Below are positions 54,176 to 61,578 of a DNA stretch of 61,578 bases, piece after piece. The stretch is from Trichomonas tenax. Taxonomy: Eukaryota > Parabasalia > Trichomonadida > Trichomonadidae. The position numbers and the translations under genes are program-made. Location of the stretch: contig JALKBU010000203.1 in NCBI GenBank assembly GCA_023091735.1, forward strand, positions 1-61,578. The letters run 5' to 3'. Every line of letters begins with the position of its first letter. Within the stretch, counting starts at the first letter, position 1. The notes beneath the pieces are model-generated. The model had not been told where the DNA came from, searched no databases, and was given only the letters and a program-made list of their open reading frames with translations.

Positions 54176-54466
54176 CTAGACCTCGTTTTCATAAACAATC
54201 TGAATATTGAACAATTTGTTAGGAATATAACGGAAGTTGCAGATTTTTGTGAAATCTTCACCATGATGACATGGATCATTCTCATCTACTACCTGTCCAA
54301 GCGCTCTAACGTCTCTCGACCTCATAAAGTTCTTTGAAGGCAAATCGAATGGACTTTCGAAACCAACGCTGTTTTTAACGACATTCATCCACGGGCAGCT
54401 CGGAATGAAGACCTCCGGCGGCTCTGGATCGAATGCGAGAGAGTCGTTCTCATCATAATACTGCAT
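54176..54466 (-). CDS. Small acidic protein of unknown function
   Basis: 96 aa. MQYYDENDSLAFDPEPPEVF then IPSCPWMNVVKNSVGFESPF and SKNFMRSRDVRALGQVVDEN. The first 70 codons have the GC-richer codon choice of expressed genes here, and Pro/Asp/Glu-rich content unlike random AT-rich frames, so I accept it as real. No domain recognised. Its size and short Pro-rich, aromatic segments resemble small axonemal microtubule-associated proteins, but that is only an impression. TAG stop. No clear initiator; A-rich sequence precedes the ATG. Confidence 0.6.
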   Translation of the reverse strand: MQYYDENDSLAFDPEPPEVFIPSCPWMNVVKNSVGFESPFDLPSKNFMRSRDVRALGQVVDENDPCHHGEDFTKICNFRYIPNKLFNIQIVYENEV

Positions 54467-54982
54467 TTAATTTTTAACGCCAAAAATAACGATTATTTAT
54501 CCCTCAAAATTATATTTTAGCACCAAAACCGTAAAATTAACATCTCTAAAACAATAGTATACCAATTTTTGTCTCAATTTTGAAATATCTTTAATATATT
54601 TTTTATTTAAAAATTTTATTGATGAATTATCATTCGTAAATCTGGATTTAACTTTACATCCGTATGTATGTATTGTACTTTCCTTGAAAAGTATCATCGT
54701 CCTTTAAAAATCAATAAAATCGAATATATGTATAAAAAATTAGGAATATATTTAAATTGAAATAAAAATTATGTGGATGTGACTATGTTGTCCTAATTGA
54801 TATCATTATTTCGTTGTTAGACATATTATTGAACACCCCGGGATTACATTAGGTAATAAACCTTGTTTGAGTTAATACGCATGAAGCCAAGATGGATAGT
54901 AAAGTTATTGCAATAGAGTCTTTTTGATTTTATAACTTTGTCATTGAGTTTAGAGCAATTTAAATATATTGAAAAAAAATAA
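54467..54982. other. Divergent intergenic region
   Basis: About 515 bp between the small acidic gene and the importin gene. No gene. CACCCCGGG near 54834 is a small GC island. The palindromic TGACAT/ATGTCA element follows at 54983. Confidence 0.45.
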
Positions 54983-55010
54983 TTTGACATGTAATATATT
55001 ATATGTCAAA
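54983..55010. promoter_or_regulatory. TTTGACAT...ATGTCAAA inverted repeat upstream of the importin gene
   Basis: TTTGACAT and ATGTCAAA face each other across TAATATATTA, itself a palindrome, giving a nearly perfect 28-bp inverted repeat. The two TGACA-type cores are 19 bp apart. It lies 58 bp before the importin start codon. Confidence 0.5.
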
Positions 55011-55067
55011 ATAATATATTGGGATTTTGAATTGTTTAAATAGGGGTTATATTCCTTTTTATTTAAA

Positions 55068-57644
55068 ATGAGTACACCTGATTCTTTAATTAGTGTTTTT
55101 TCGGACTATTACAGTCAGGATGCGGCCAAAATTAACGCTGCCAATCAAGCAATCGCTGAATTACGCAGCCAAAACGTTGTTGAATTATTATTAGCTTGTT
55201 CAGCCATTGTTCTTCGAGAAGATGTTAATGTTCCGTTTGCTACACTTGCAATTAGTATCATCAGCTCTGTTTTTACGCCGACTGTCGCTCTAAATAAAGC
55301 ACAAATCAAAGATTTTTGGAAAAATTTAGGTGATGAAGCTACTGAAACCATCAGAAACGCTTTAATACGAGGATTGATGTTCAATTCATCCGATATTCAG
55401 TCATTTTCATCAAAATCTTTATGTTCGATTTTTATTTATTGCTTTGTTACCGATAAAGAGAGGTTGAACATCTTCACTCTCTTACAGGAATTGTTCACGA
55501 ACACAGAATTATATGGTCAATATGCAAAATACGGAGTTATTTCAGTTATGAATTATCTTTTTGAGTCAAATGCTTTTGTGATTAAATCTAGTGAGCAGTA
55601 TCTATCAGATGCTGAAATAGCACTAAATTGCTGCTCAGAAATATTGCAAATGAATCCTCCTGTGCCAATTTCTGAAATAACATTAGCATTTCAATGCATT
55701 TATCATTGCATCACAATATATCTCAAAAGAGGTACAAATTTATTCCAGGATAATGAAAAATCCACGCAATTGTTTAACTTAATTTTCGCATATTTTACAA
55801 ATCAAGATATTAATCTTCACTCGATTTTGTATGACCTGCTTTTCATCCTCCTGAAACTAAATTATCTGGAAGCAGCCTCCGTTTTCGAAACAATATTTAA
55901 CACAATCAGCGTTGATTTTGCATCTGACGATGATGCAATTCTTCAATCATGTTTAAACTTCTGGAAAGCTTTCTGCAAATATGAGCAGTCAATTCTTCCT
56001 CAGACGGAGGATTCTCCGCATTACATAGAGCATGTTTGCCAGCCAATCATCGAAGACATTCTTCCGTGGTTCGCACAGGATTTCGAAGATGTTAATAGTC
56101 GCTTAGATCAAACGCTCTTCCATAAAGCGGTCGAAGCGCGACTTTTAATTGAAACATTCGGGCAAATGCTTCCAGCAGAAGTTATTAAGTTGTTGGAAGC
56201 ATTCATTAACAGCAAATCCGGCGCAAGCACATTTGGAGATCTTATTTCGATACTTTTGGCACTTCAAGCATCGCTTCATATTGGCGGAAAAGAATTTCCA
56301 GAATTGCTTAATTTCGTTGAATATATTATGAGTCTGAGAGATCACGAGCACCCAGCCATAAGAGAAATATCAATGTTCATCATTTCTCAGTATGTGACAA
56401 CATTCAACAAAAAACTTTCTGCGCAGTTCCCGGATTTCATACAACTAGCTCTCACAAGATTTTCGATGTCGCCAATTGACGCTGCTGTTGCATGCATTCT
56501 TATAAGAAGAGTCCTTCAATACGCAGTGCTTGATATGCCTCAGTATGGTGAGCTTCTGCAGGCATTGTTTAACTTAATCGATAGGCCCGATATTGCAACA
56601 CTCATACTTCCAAAGAAGGTCACTGAATGCTTTAAGACTATAATCGAAAAGATTGTTTACTTTGATGGCAGCTCTGGAATATTTATTACTGTAGTGCAAG
56701 AAACAGTTGAGCGTCTCGTGAGAGTTCACGCGATTTTTGGAACACCTGAGTATGACGAGATTATTTTCATGCTTCGTAACATCGTTAAAGCGCTTGTCAG
56801 CAATGCATCACACATGACAATCAAACCAGAAGAATACTACCAAACATGCAACACTGCTGTTGGAATGTTAGTTCCTTTGTTTAATGATAGTCAGCCTTCA
56901 ATTTATTTGTTGATGTCCATCTTTGATTTGATGAAGATGGGACAAGACGCGTGCACGGATTATTACGATCAAATGCTCCTTGTTGCCATCAGATTGATGG
57001 GAAGCGAAGATACCACAACAAGCTTATCTATTTGTCGAATGCTTTCCGAGATTATCGGAGAGAAATTTTTTGCACAGCAAACTATTCCTCACGTGGAAAC
57101 TTTGTCTTCGTTTATCAATGAATGCGTGGTAAATGACACTGCATTAACACAACAAGTAATTGCTGCTATCGAGCTTGCTTATGCAATGTTCAATGTAACA
57201 GAAGGAAAACCAATCGAACTTCTTATTCAACTCATTGATATAACGAAGAATATATATGATAACGCATCTCTTTTGAATCCATCGGATTATCCTGATTACT
57301 TTGTTGCAACAATGAAACTCGCGGATATGTTTGTTGACACAGCGAAAAGATTCCCTGATGAGAAGTTTGTTAATGTTCCTCGAACACGATTCATGTTCAA
57401 GGTCCTCACTCTCGTTGAGAAAATGGATAAAGTTCCACCAAGCGTTTACTGGTGTGCTGTTGCTTTCATTAGGACGTGTGTGTACTCAATTTACATGAAA
57501 ACAGCCTTCAAAGTCCACTTGAAGCAGCCATATGTCAGCCAATTCTTCACTGAAAAAGCATACAAAACATACGAGCAAAAAATGTCTCGTGACTTTGTTA
57601 TGATAGCGAAATCTGTTAACAGGGCAATCCAAAAGATGGTTTAA
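55068..57644 (+). CDS. Importin-beta-like karyopherin
   Basis: 858 aa, close to the 860-880 aa of importin beta-1, entirely HEAT-type helix pairs. The N-terminus (LISVFSDYYSQDAAKINAAN, then QAIAELRSQNVVELLLACSA) matches the first repeats of importin beta (LE..LS.D....AA...L), where RanGTP binds. FATLAISIISSVF and IRNALIRGLMFNSSDIQSFS continue the series. An acidic-loop equivalent is weak. C-terminal repeats end VYSIYMKTAFKVHLKQPYVS. It should carry cargo through nuclear pores with importin alpha and Ran. Assignment to importin beta-1 rather than another beta-karyopherin rests on length and the N-terminal pattern. No mutation or truncation is evident. Confidence 0.75.
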   Translation: MSTPDSLISVFSDYYSQDAAKINAANQAIAELRSQNVVELLLACSAIVLREDVNVPFATLAISIISSVFTPTVALNKAQIKDFWKNLGDEATETIRNALIRGLMFNSSDIQSFSSKSLCSIFIYCFVTDKERLNIFTLLQELFTNTELYGQYAKYGVISVMNYLFESNAFVIKSSEQYLSDAEIALNCCSEILQMNPPVPISEITLAFQCIYHCITIYLKRGTNLFQDNEKSTQLFNLIFAYFTNQDINLHSILYDLLFILLKLNYLEAASVFETIFNTISVDFASDDDAILQSCLNFWKAFCKYEQSILPQTEDSPHYIEHVCQPIIEDILPWFAQDFEDVNSRLDQTLFHKAVEARLLIETFGQMLPAEVIKLLEAFINSKSGASTFGDLISILLALQASLHIGGKEFPELLNFVEYIMSLRDHEHPAIREISMFIISQYVTTFNKKLSAQFPDFIQLALTRFSMSPIDAAVACILIRRVLQYAVLDMPQYGELLQALFNLIDRPDIATLILPKKVTECFKTIIEKIVYFDGSSGIFITVVQETVERLVRVHAIFGTPEYDEIIFMLRNIVKALVSNASHMTIKPEEYYQTCNTAVGMLVPLFNDSQPSIYLLMSIFDLMKMGQDACTDYYDQMLLVAIRLMGSEDTTTSLSICRMLSEIIGEKFFAQQTIPHVETLSSFINECVVNDTALTQQVIAAIELAYAMFNVTEGKPIELLIQLIDITKNIYDNASLLNPSDYPDYFVATMKLADMFVDTAKRFPDEKFVNVPRTRFMFKVLTLVEKMDKVPPSVYWCAVAFIRTCVYSIYMKTAFKVHLKQPYVSQFFTEKAYKTYEQKMSRDFVMIAKSVNRAIQKMV

Positions 57645-58142
57645 TTATATTATTGTTTTATTAAATTATATCTTTATATGAAATTAATATGTATTTTTGA
57701 TTATGAGAGTTAATTCAAACTTGATGATTTGAGAAAAAGGACAGAATATGAAGTTGAACTTTCATATGTTAGAATATAGATACTACTAGTGGTTATGTAT
57801 GAGTTTATTATAATTTTGAATCTGAAAAACATTCAACTCTCTTTTTTTGGTATCACTTTTATATCCACGAAAAAATTTTTTCTCAAAAACTTCAAAAATA
57901 TGATTCACCGTAAATTAAAGAAATAAAATTTAAGTTTTTTTCAAAGAAAATGTTTTTTTGAAATCTCAAAGAAAATAAATCGTTTCATAACTGATTCAAT
58001 CTCTTACAAAATTCCGAAATATTCAAATCATAGCATCTATAGGTTCTATAGTATATATATTCAAAGTTTGGAAAGAATGTGCTATTGTATTTTTGATGAA
58101 CGATCTTTTAAAGAATAAAAAAGTGCCGGTTTTATATTAAAA
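57645..58142. other. Intergenic region
   Basis: About 500 bp, AT-rich, with a TCACTTTT near 57856 too far from the next start to be its initiator. Nothing else supported. Confidence 0.45.
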
Positions 58143-59849
58143 ATGGAAAAGACGAAAGCGGAGTCTGCCGCAGTTTTTGAAGAGGTTAAAAGGGAGTTTG
58201 ACTCTTTAGAGATGTTCAACTACATCAATATATCGAATCTTTCCGAATACAGACAACTCGTGCAAAATATTTCGGCTGAAAACCAAGTTGACATGTTATT
58301 TGCTTTGATTAGACCTGGCTACAATAAAAACCAGAAGCTTGTCACGTATTTCAACACATATTTAACCGATGATTGCTATAAACAATTGGTGATGAAAAAA
58401 ATATTAATTCCAAAATTCGACAGAGAGATGATTTTATTTGCAGGAGACCTCCATTTAAGTGAATACCTGAGTTTAGATCAAGTTAAATATTTAATCAAAG
58501 AATTATCACAATTAAACCCACAAAGCGCTTTGTCTTTATTAATTCACTGTCGAGAATCCATCAAAAAGGATAATTTAAAAGAATTCAACGAAAAAGGAGA
58601 AGCATTACTTCAAAGAGCGAGAAGCGAAGTTTTCGACTTTCTGTGGCTCGAAACCACTTTAGGAGAGTTCTCTTTCAGCGATCTCACAGAAGAAAAGTAC
58701 ACATATGTGTCATTGCTGCTTGGAGAAGAGTGCTATGTTAAGATTTTCTATGATAAAGCGGACGAACTTGCAACGAGTGATATTTCATTGACAAAACTTC
58801 CAAAAGTTCACACATCAGACTTTCCTTTCAGCCCTTTTCTTTGGTCCATTTACTGCGGCTCTGTGCAGTGCTTCAAGATGATGATCATGAGTTTGCAACC
58901 TAATCAATTGAATAAATCTGGAATTTACACTTTTGGATATATTCTCGCTGTGAGAAGTGGCAGCGATGAAATGGTTCGCGATGTCCAGAATTTCTTGATA
59001 CAGAGGAACTTCAATCAGCGCGAATTGGACCATGCCATACATGGATCCCGACTCCATATTGCTCGATGGATTGCTGATAACACTGATATTATGGATCATG
59101 TTTCTATTTCAATCGATATGACTCCATATCAACTCTATTTCTATTCGCAATACACTGATCTCACTCCTTTACTCAATGACGAAACACCAAAAGATTTTAT
59201 CAAGCTGAGTGTTATTCTGCAGACAGCGAAATCTCTTTCTGGTATTCCAAAGCTCCTTCATGAAGCTGTTCCATGTAAATCGTTTATTTTATTGCTTGCT
59301 TATGATTTAGTTGATATTCCCGCTTCTTATGAAAAATACAAAGCGCATCACTTTACAATATTTAGAGTATTGACAGAAAAGTTCCCTGATATATGTAAAA
59401 TTACTGCTGATTCATTGAACGATGCTATATTGTATGGAAACCTCAATGCTGTTGAATACATTTTGACAAAGGGAGTAAGTCTTGATGAAATACCTCCAAG
59501 AGAAAGAATTATTGCTTCTTTCTCATCACGAGCTAAGAAAATGATATATTGGATGTTAGATAGAACTCCATCTGACGATTTTGATCTTACAGAATGTTAT
59601 TTGTATGGCCCTTGTCCTGAATATATTAGAAAGATTCAAATCCAAAGAGAGAAAGCTAGAGAAGAAGCTTTGCGAAAAGAGCAAGAATGTCAACAAAATG
59701 ATGAAAATAAACCAAATGATCAATCACAACAAAATGATGAACAATCAGAACAAAATGATGATAAACCAAATATTGAAACGCAGCAAAATGATGAAAATAA
59801 AGCAAATGATCAAATACAACAAAATGATAATCAATCAGAACAAAATTAA
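58143..59849 (+). CDS. Trichomonad ankyrin/DUF3447-type protein with Asn/Gln/Asp repeat tail
   Basis: 568 aa. The N-terminal ~210 residues are helical. Near 225-245 the stretch DFPFSPFLWSIYCGSVQCFK followed by MMIMSLQPNQ has the layout of DUF3447/ankyrin proteins that are greatly expanded in Trichomonas ('S.L.WA...GS..C.K.L'). Degenerate ankyrin units follow (HAIHGSRLHIARWIADNTD; DAILYGNLNAVEYILTKGVS). The last ~65 residues are a low-complexity tail of diverged repeats (QQNDENKPNDQSQQNDEQSE, then QNDDKPN... QQNDENKANDQIQQND), a tract likely to vary between strains. No signal peptide. Function unknown; probably a cytosolic interaction scaffold. Confidence 0.7.
   Translation: MEKTKAESAAVFEEVKREFDSLEMFNYINISNLSEYRQLVQNISAENQVDMLFALIRPGYNKNQKLVTYFNTYLTDDCYKQLVMKKILIPKFDREMILFAGDLHLSEYLSLDQVKYLIKELSQLNPQSALSLLIHCRESIKKDNLKEFNEKGEALLQRARSEVFDFLWLETTLGEFSFSDLTEEKYTYVSLLLGEECYVKIFYDKADELATSDISLTKLPKVHTSDFPFSPFLWSIYCGSVQCFKMMIMSLQPNQLNKSGIYTFGYILAVRSGSDEMVRDVQNFLIQRNFNQRELDHAIHGSRLHIARWIADNTDIMDHVSISIDMTPYQLYFYSQYTDLTPLLNDETPKDFIKLSVILQTAKSLSGIPKLLHEAVPCKSFILLLAYDLVDIPASYEKYKAHHFTIFRVLTEKFPDICKITADSLNDAILYGNLNAVEYILTKGVSLDEIPPRERIIASFSSRAKKMIYWMLDRTPSDDFDLTECYLYGPCPEYIRKIQIQREKAREEALRKEQECQQNDENKPNDQSQQNDEQSEQNDDKPNIETQQNDENKANDQIQQNDNQSEQN
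59690..59845 (+). repeat. In-gene tandem repeat coding QQNDE(N/Q)-type units
   Basis: Units around CAACAAAATGATGAA are repeated with variations (CAACAAAATGAT, GAACAAAATGAT), often followed by AAACCAAATGATCAA or a similar run. They encode the Asn/Gln/Asp-rich C-terminus and are a likely site of length variation by slippage. Confidence 0.7.
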
Positions 59850-59896
59850 CGTTGTAAATAAAAATTTATTTTTACAAACAGTCTATTTTAAAATAT

Positions 59897-61039
59897 TCAA
59901 ACAAGCTTTTGGAATTCTTCAAACATAGTTCTCGTTAATCTTATGTAAGCATCAGAAGCTGTTCCTGACCATAAATCAGGATTGTGATATTCGATTATTG
60001 CATCTTCGATTTCAGTGTTTTCGATCCAATTGTTAAACGAGTTAATGATGACTGTATCTCCTCCCCAGTCAAAGGCACTCTGCCACTGTCTCATGTACTC
60101 ATTTCCGTTGTCTCTGCTGATGCTTTTATACTTCAATCGCAAATCGCGAATCGTTTCATTGTATCCGGGCATCACTATTGGAATTATATCAAAATCTCTT
60201 GTTCTGAAGTTCTCAAAACGATTTGGATCGAAGTTAAAACATGCGAAGCCTGAGTATAGTGATTGAAATGCAGAATAAACAGCATCGCATTCATTATCAT
60301 AATTAATTATATAATATGTGTCATAAAGATAATTTGATGATACAAAATTAACAAATCCTTCAATCATAATAACTTTCTTATTGCTAATGAGAATGCTGTT
60401 GTTGAATTTTCGTGCAATATTGTTAAAAGCATCAATATCATCGAGAACTGTTATTTCAGATCTATTTACATATTGAGGTATGTATAATCCAACTGAGATA
60501 TTATATCTTGAAGCAATTTCAATCACGCTTTCAATAGAATCGTGAAATTCGTAAGAATCTATATTGACATATGTCTCTATAACATTCTGATCTAATTGAA
60601 ATTGATGGAATCGATATGTTAAGTTATTAGCATAAAGCTTTGGAACAGATTCATTTTTACTTTTTGTCCAAATAATGAGAATTCCTTGTATTTTTGCTAC
60701 ATTTAGCATCTCCATATGCTTTATTATGATTTCTTTGTTGTTTGTTGAGTAAAAACCAAGTTTTGGCTTCAATAATGTTGGAGAATGAATTAAAGGTTGA
60801 AGAAATTCGTTTTCTTGACCTAAAATTGGGACCTTCCATCCGTGCCATCCGGAATCATACTCAAAATTGCCATATTTGCATTGATAAATCGCGAATAAAT
60901 TTTTCTTTTTCGTTAAAATCTTGTTTTTAGGTACTTTAATGCTCATAAATCGAATAAAGTATCCAGAAAATGTCGTCACAATGAAAAATATGCATAAAAT
61001 CACAATATTTTTCAATCGTGATTTATGAATCTTTTTCAT
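59897..61039 (-). CDS. GH99 family endo-alpha-1,2-mannosidase-like protein (MANEA-like), altered active site
   Basis: 380 aa, type II Golgi-style membrane protein: basic MKKIHKSRLK, then anchor NIVILCIFFIVTTFSGYFIR (~11-30). The GH99 barrel follows: FAIYQCKYGNFEYDSGWHGW (family: YGNPEYDGxWxHW), GFYSTNNKEIIIKHMEMLNV, a GILIIWT strand (family: VVSWW), VMPGYNETIRDLR, and INSFNNWIENTEIEDA near 333-348 (family: TSFNEWHEGTQIEPA). GH99 enzymes trim glucosylated mannose from N-glycans in the Golgi. In the last motif the first catalytic Glu is Asn337 while the second is kept as Glu340, so normal catalysis is doubtful. Initiator TCATTTTT lies at 61052-61045, 5 bp before the ATG. Convergent with the ankyrin-type gene, 47 bp apart. 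Confidence 0.85.
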   Translation of the reverse strand: MKKIHKSRLKNIVILCIFFIVTTFSGYFIRFMSIKVPKNKILTKKKNLFAIYQCKYGNFEYDSGWHGWKVPILGQENEFLQPLIHSPTLLKPKLGFYSTNNKEIIIKHMEMLNVAKIQGILIIWTKSKNESVPKLYANNLTYRFHQFQLDQNVIETYVNIDSYEFHDSIESVIEIASRYNISVGLYIPQYVNRSEITVLDDIDAFNNIARKFNNSILISNKKVIMIEGFVNFVSSNYLYDTYYIINYDNECDAVYSAFQSLYSGFACFNFDPNRFENFRTRDFDIIPIVMPGYNETIRDLRLKYKSISRDNGNEYMRQWQSAFDWGGDTVIINSFNNWIENTEIEDAIIEYHNPDLWSGTASDAYIRLTRTMFEEFQKLV

Positions 61040-61044
61040 TCAAG

Positions 61045-61052
61045 AAAAATGA
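61045..61052 (-). promoter_or_regulatory. Initiator of the GH99-like gene
   Basis: TCATTTTT on the minus strand, a full TCAYTTTY match just upstream of the ATG at 61039. This shows the gene is likely transcribed despite its altered catalytic site. Confidence 0.65.
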
Positions 61053-61177
61053 CCAAAAACATAATTCCAAACATAGATTCACCTATAAATTTATGACTAA
61101 TAACTGTTGTTTGCCGAAAAAAACTAAAAGATTAGTAAAATATTTAATCCATTCTTCTAATTCGCCTTAGAATCTGC

Positions 61178-61458
61178 CTATTTCTGTCTTTCGCTGATAA
61201 TGCGGTGGAATAATGGCATGAAACTGTCAGAGCACACCATGAACATTTCTGGGTGGAATTGTGTAGCGAAAACGAAGCTGCCGCTCTTCTTATGGATGGA
61301 CTCGATGATGCAAGCTTGCATCGATCTGATTTGTAGTGAATGAGCCTGTTTGCAAATTAAAATTGTGATCACCAACTGCAAGCATCTGGTGCCACAACGC
61401 CACAAGGAACACTACTTCCCCGTATTGCTATGACTTCTGTTGTGTATTTGATGACCAT
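61178..61458 (-). pseudogene. Broken class I glutamine amidotransferase / peptidase C26 gene (C-terminal part)
   Basis: Minus strand, three blocks in different frames: MVIKYTTEVIAIRGSSVPCG (from ATG 61458), LAVGDHNFNLQTGSFTTNQI with SLHHRV, and IHKKSGSFVFATQFHPEMFM down to TAG 61178. SLHH.. and V.A.QFHPE are the substrate-loop and catalytic His/Glu motifs of gamma-glutamyl-GABA hydrolase-like (PuuD/peptidase C26) amidotransferases. Two frameshifts separate the blocks. The nucleophile-elbow region (GxCxG) is missing, so it is both frameshifted and internally deleted. A TGACA element remains 13-17 bp before the ATG. Confidence 0.7.
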
Positions 61459-61578
61459 GATATTTCTGTCACTTTTACAATTTTCCCGCCAAATATTTTT
61501 GTTAACATATGTTCTTGCTTCGTATATAATATGTGTATATATTTTGAAAATAAATTGCTGAATTAAAATAGCTCTAAG

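Overview
The window reads as nuclear DNA of a parabasalid flagellate (a trichomonad such as Trichomonas or Tritrichomonas; the species cannot be fixed by eye). It is AT-rich and uses the standard code, with TAA, TGA and TAG stops all in use. Nearly every gene is intronless. Several start codons lie just downstream of a TCAYTTTY-like initiator, the known trichomonad core promoter. One gene is a NuoE-type 24 kDa subunit with a short, Arg-containing presequence typical of hydrogenosomal import. The single intron I can support is 27 nt long. Axonemal genes (HYDIN, EFHC/Rib72, CFAP100/73-like) fit a flagellate.

Layout. 0.4-14.2 kb is gene-dense: MLF-like protein, secreted MIR/SDF2-like protein, beta-adaptin, RPA1, a PARP6/8-like ADP-ribosyltransferase, a CFAP100-like coiled coil, an auxin-efflux-carrier-family transporter and a small-Tim-like protein. 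14.4-23.9 kb is gene-poor, holding one 158-aa gene, one pseudogene, polypyrimidine tracts, motif arrays and repeat fragments. 23.9-40.1 kb carries EFHC, a START protein, a decayed large gene, a type I membrane protein with EGF-like and IPT-like modules, the 9.1-kb HYDIN gene and a probable initiator-binding-domain factor. 40.2-44.1 kb is gene-poor again, with a decayed Gln-rich gene and two tandem hairpins. 44.2-61.0 kb is gene-dense: a large unknown protein, a C2 protein, a TRIC-like channel, an RBM26/27-like RNA-binding protein, an ankyrin protein with the mini-intron, a small secreted protein, NuoE, a small acidic protein, an importin-beta-like karyopherin, a trichomonad ankyrin-type protein with an Asn/Gln/Asp repeat tail, and a GH99 mannosidase-like protein. 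A broken class I glutamine amidotransferase closes the window.

There are no operons. Neighbours are functionally mixed and on both strands, often under 100 bp apart at convergent ends. The least familiar signal is in non-coding DNA. TGACA-like motifs recur at about 20-21 bp (two helical turns) directly upstream of several genes, and the last copy often abuts the start codon. They look like a second promoter architecture beside the TCAYTTTY initiator. Tandem hairpins at 43.06-43.26 kb and a nested hairpin at 12.23-12.34 kb are candidate structured RNAs or small inverted-repeat elements.
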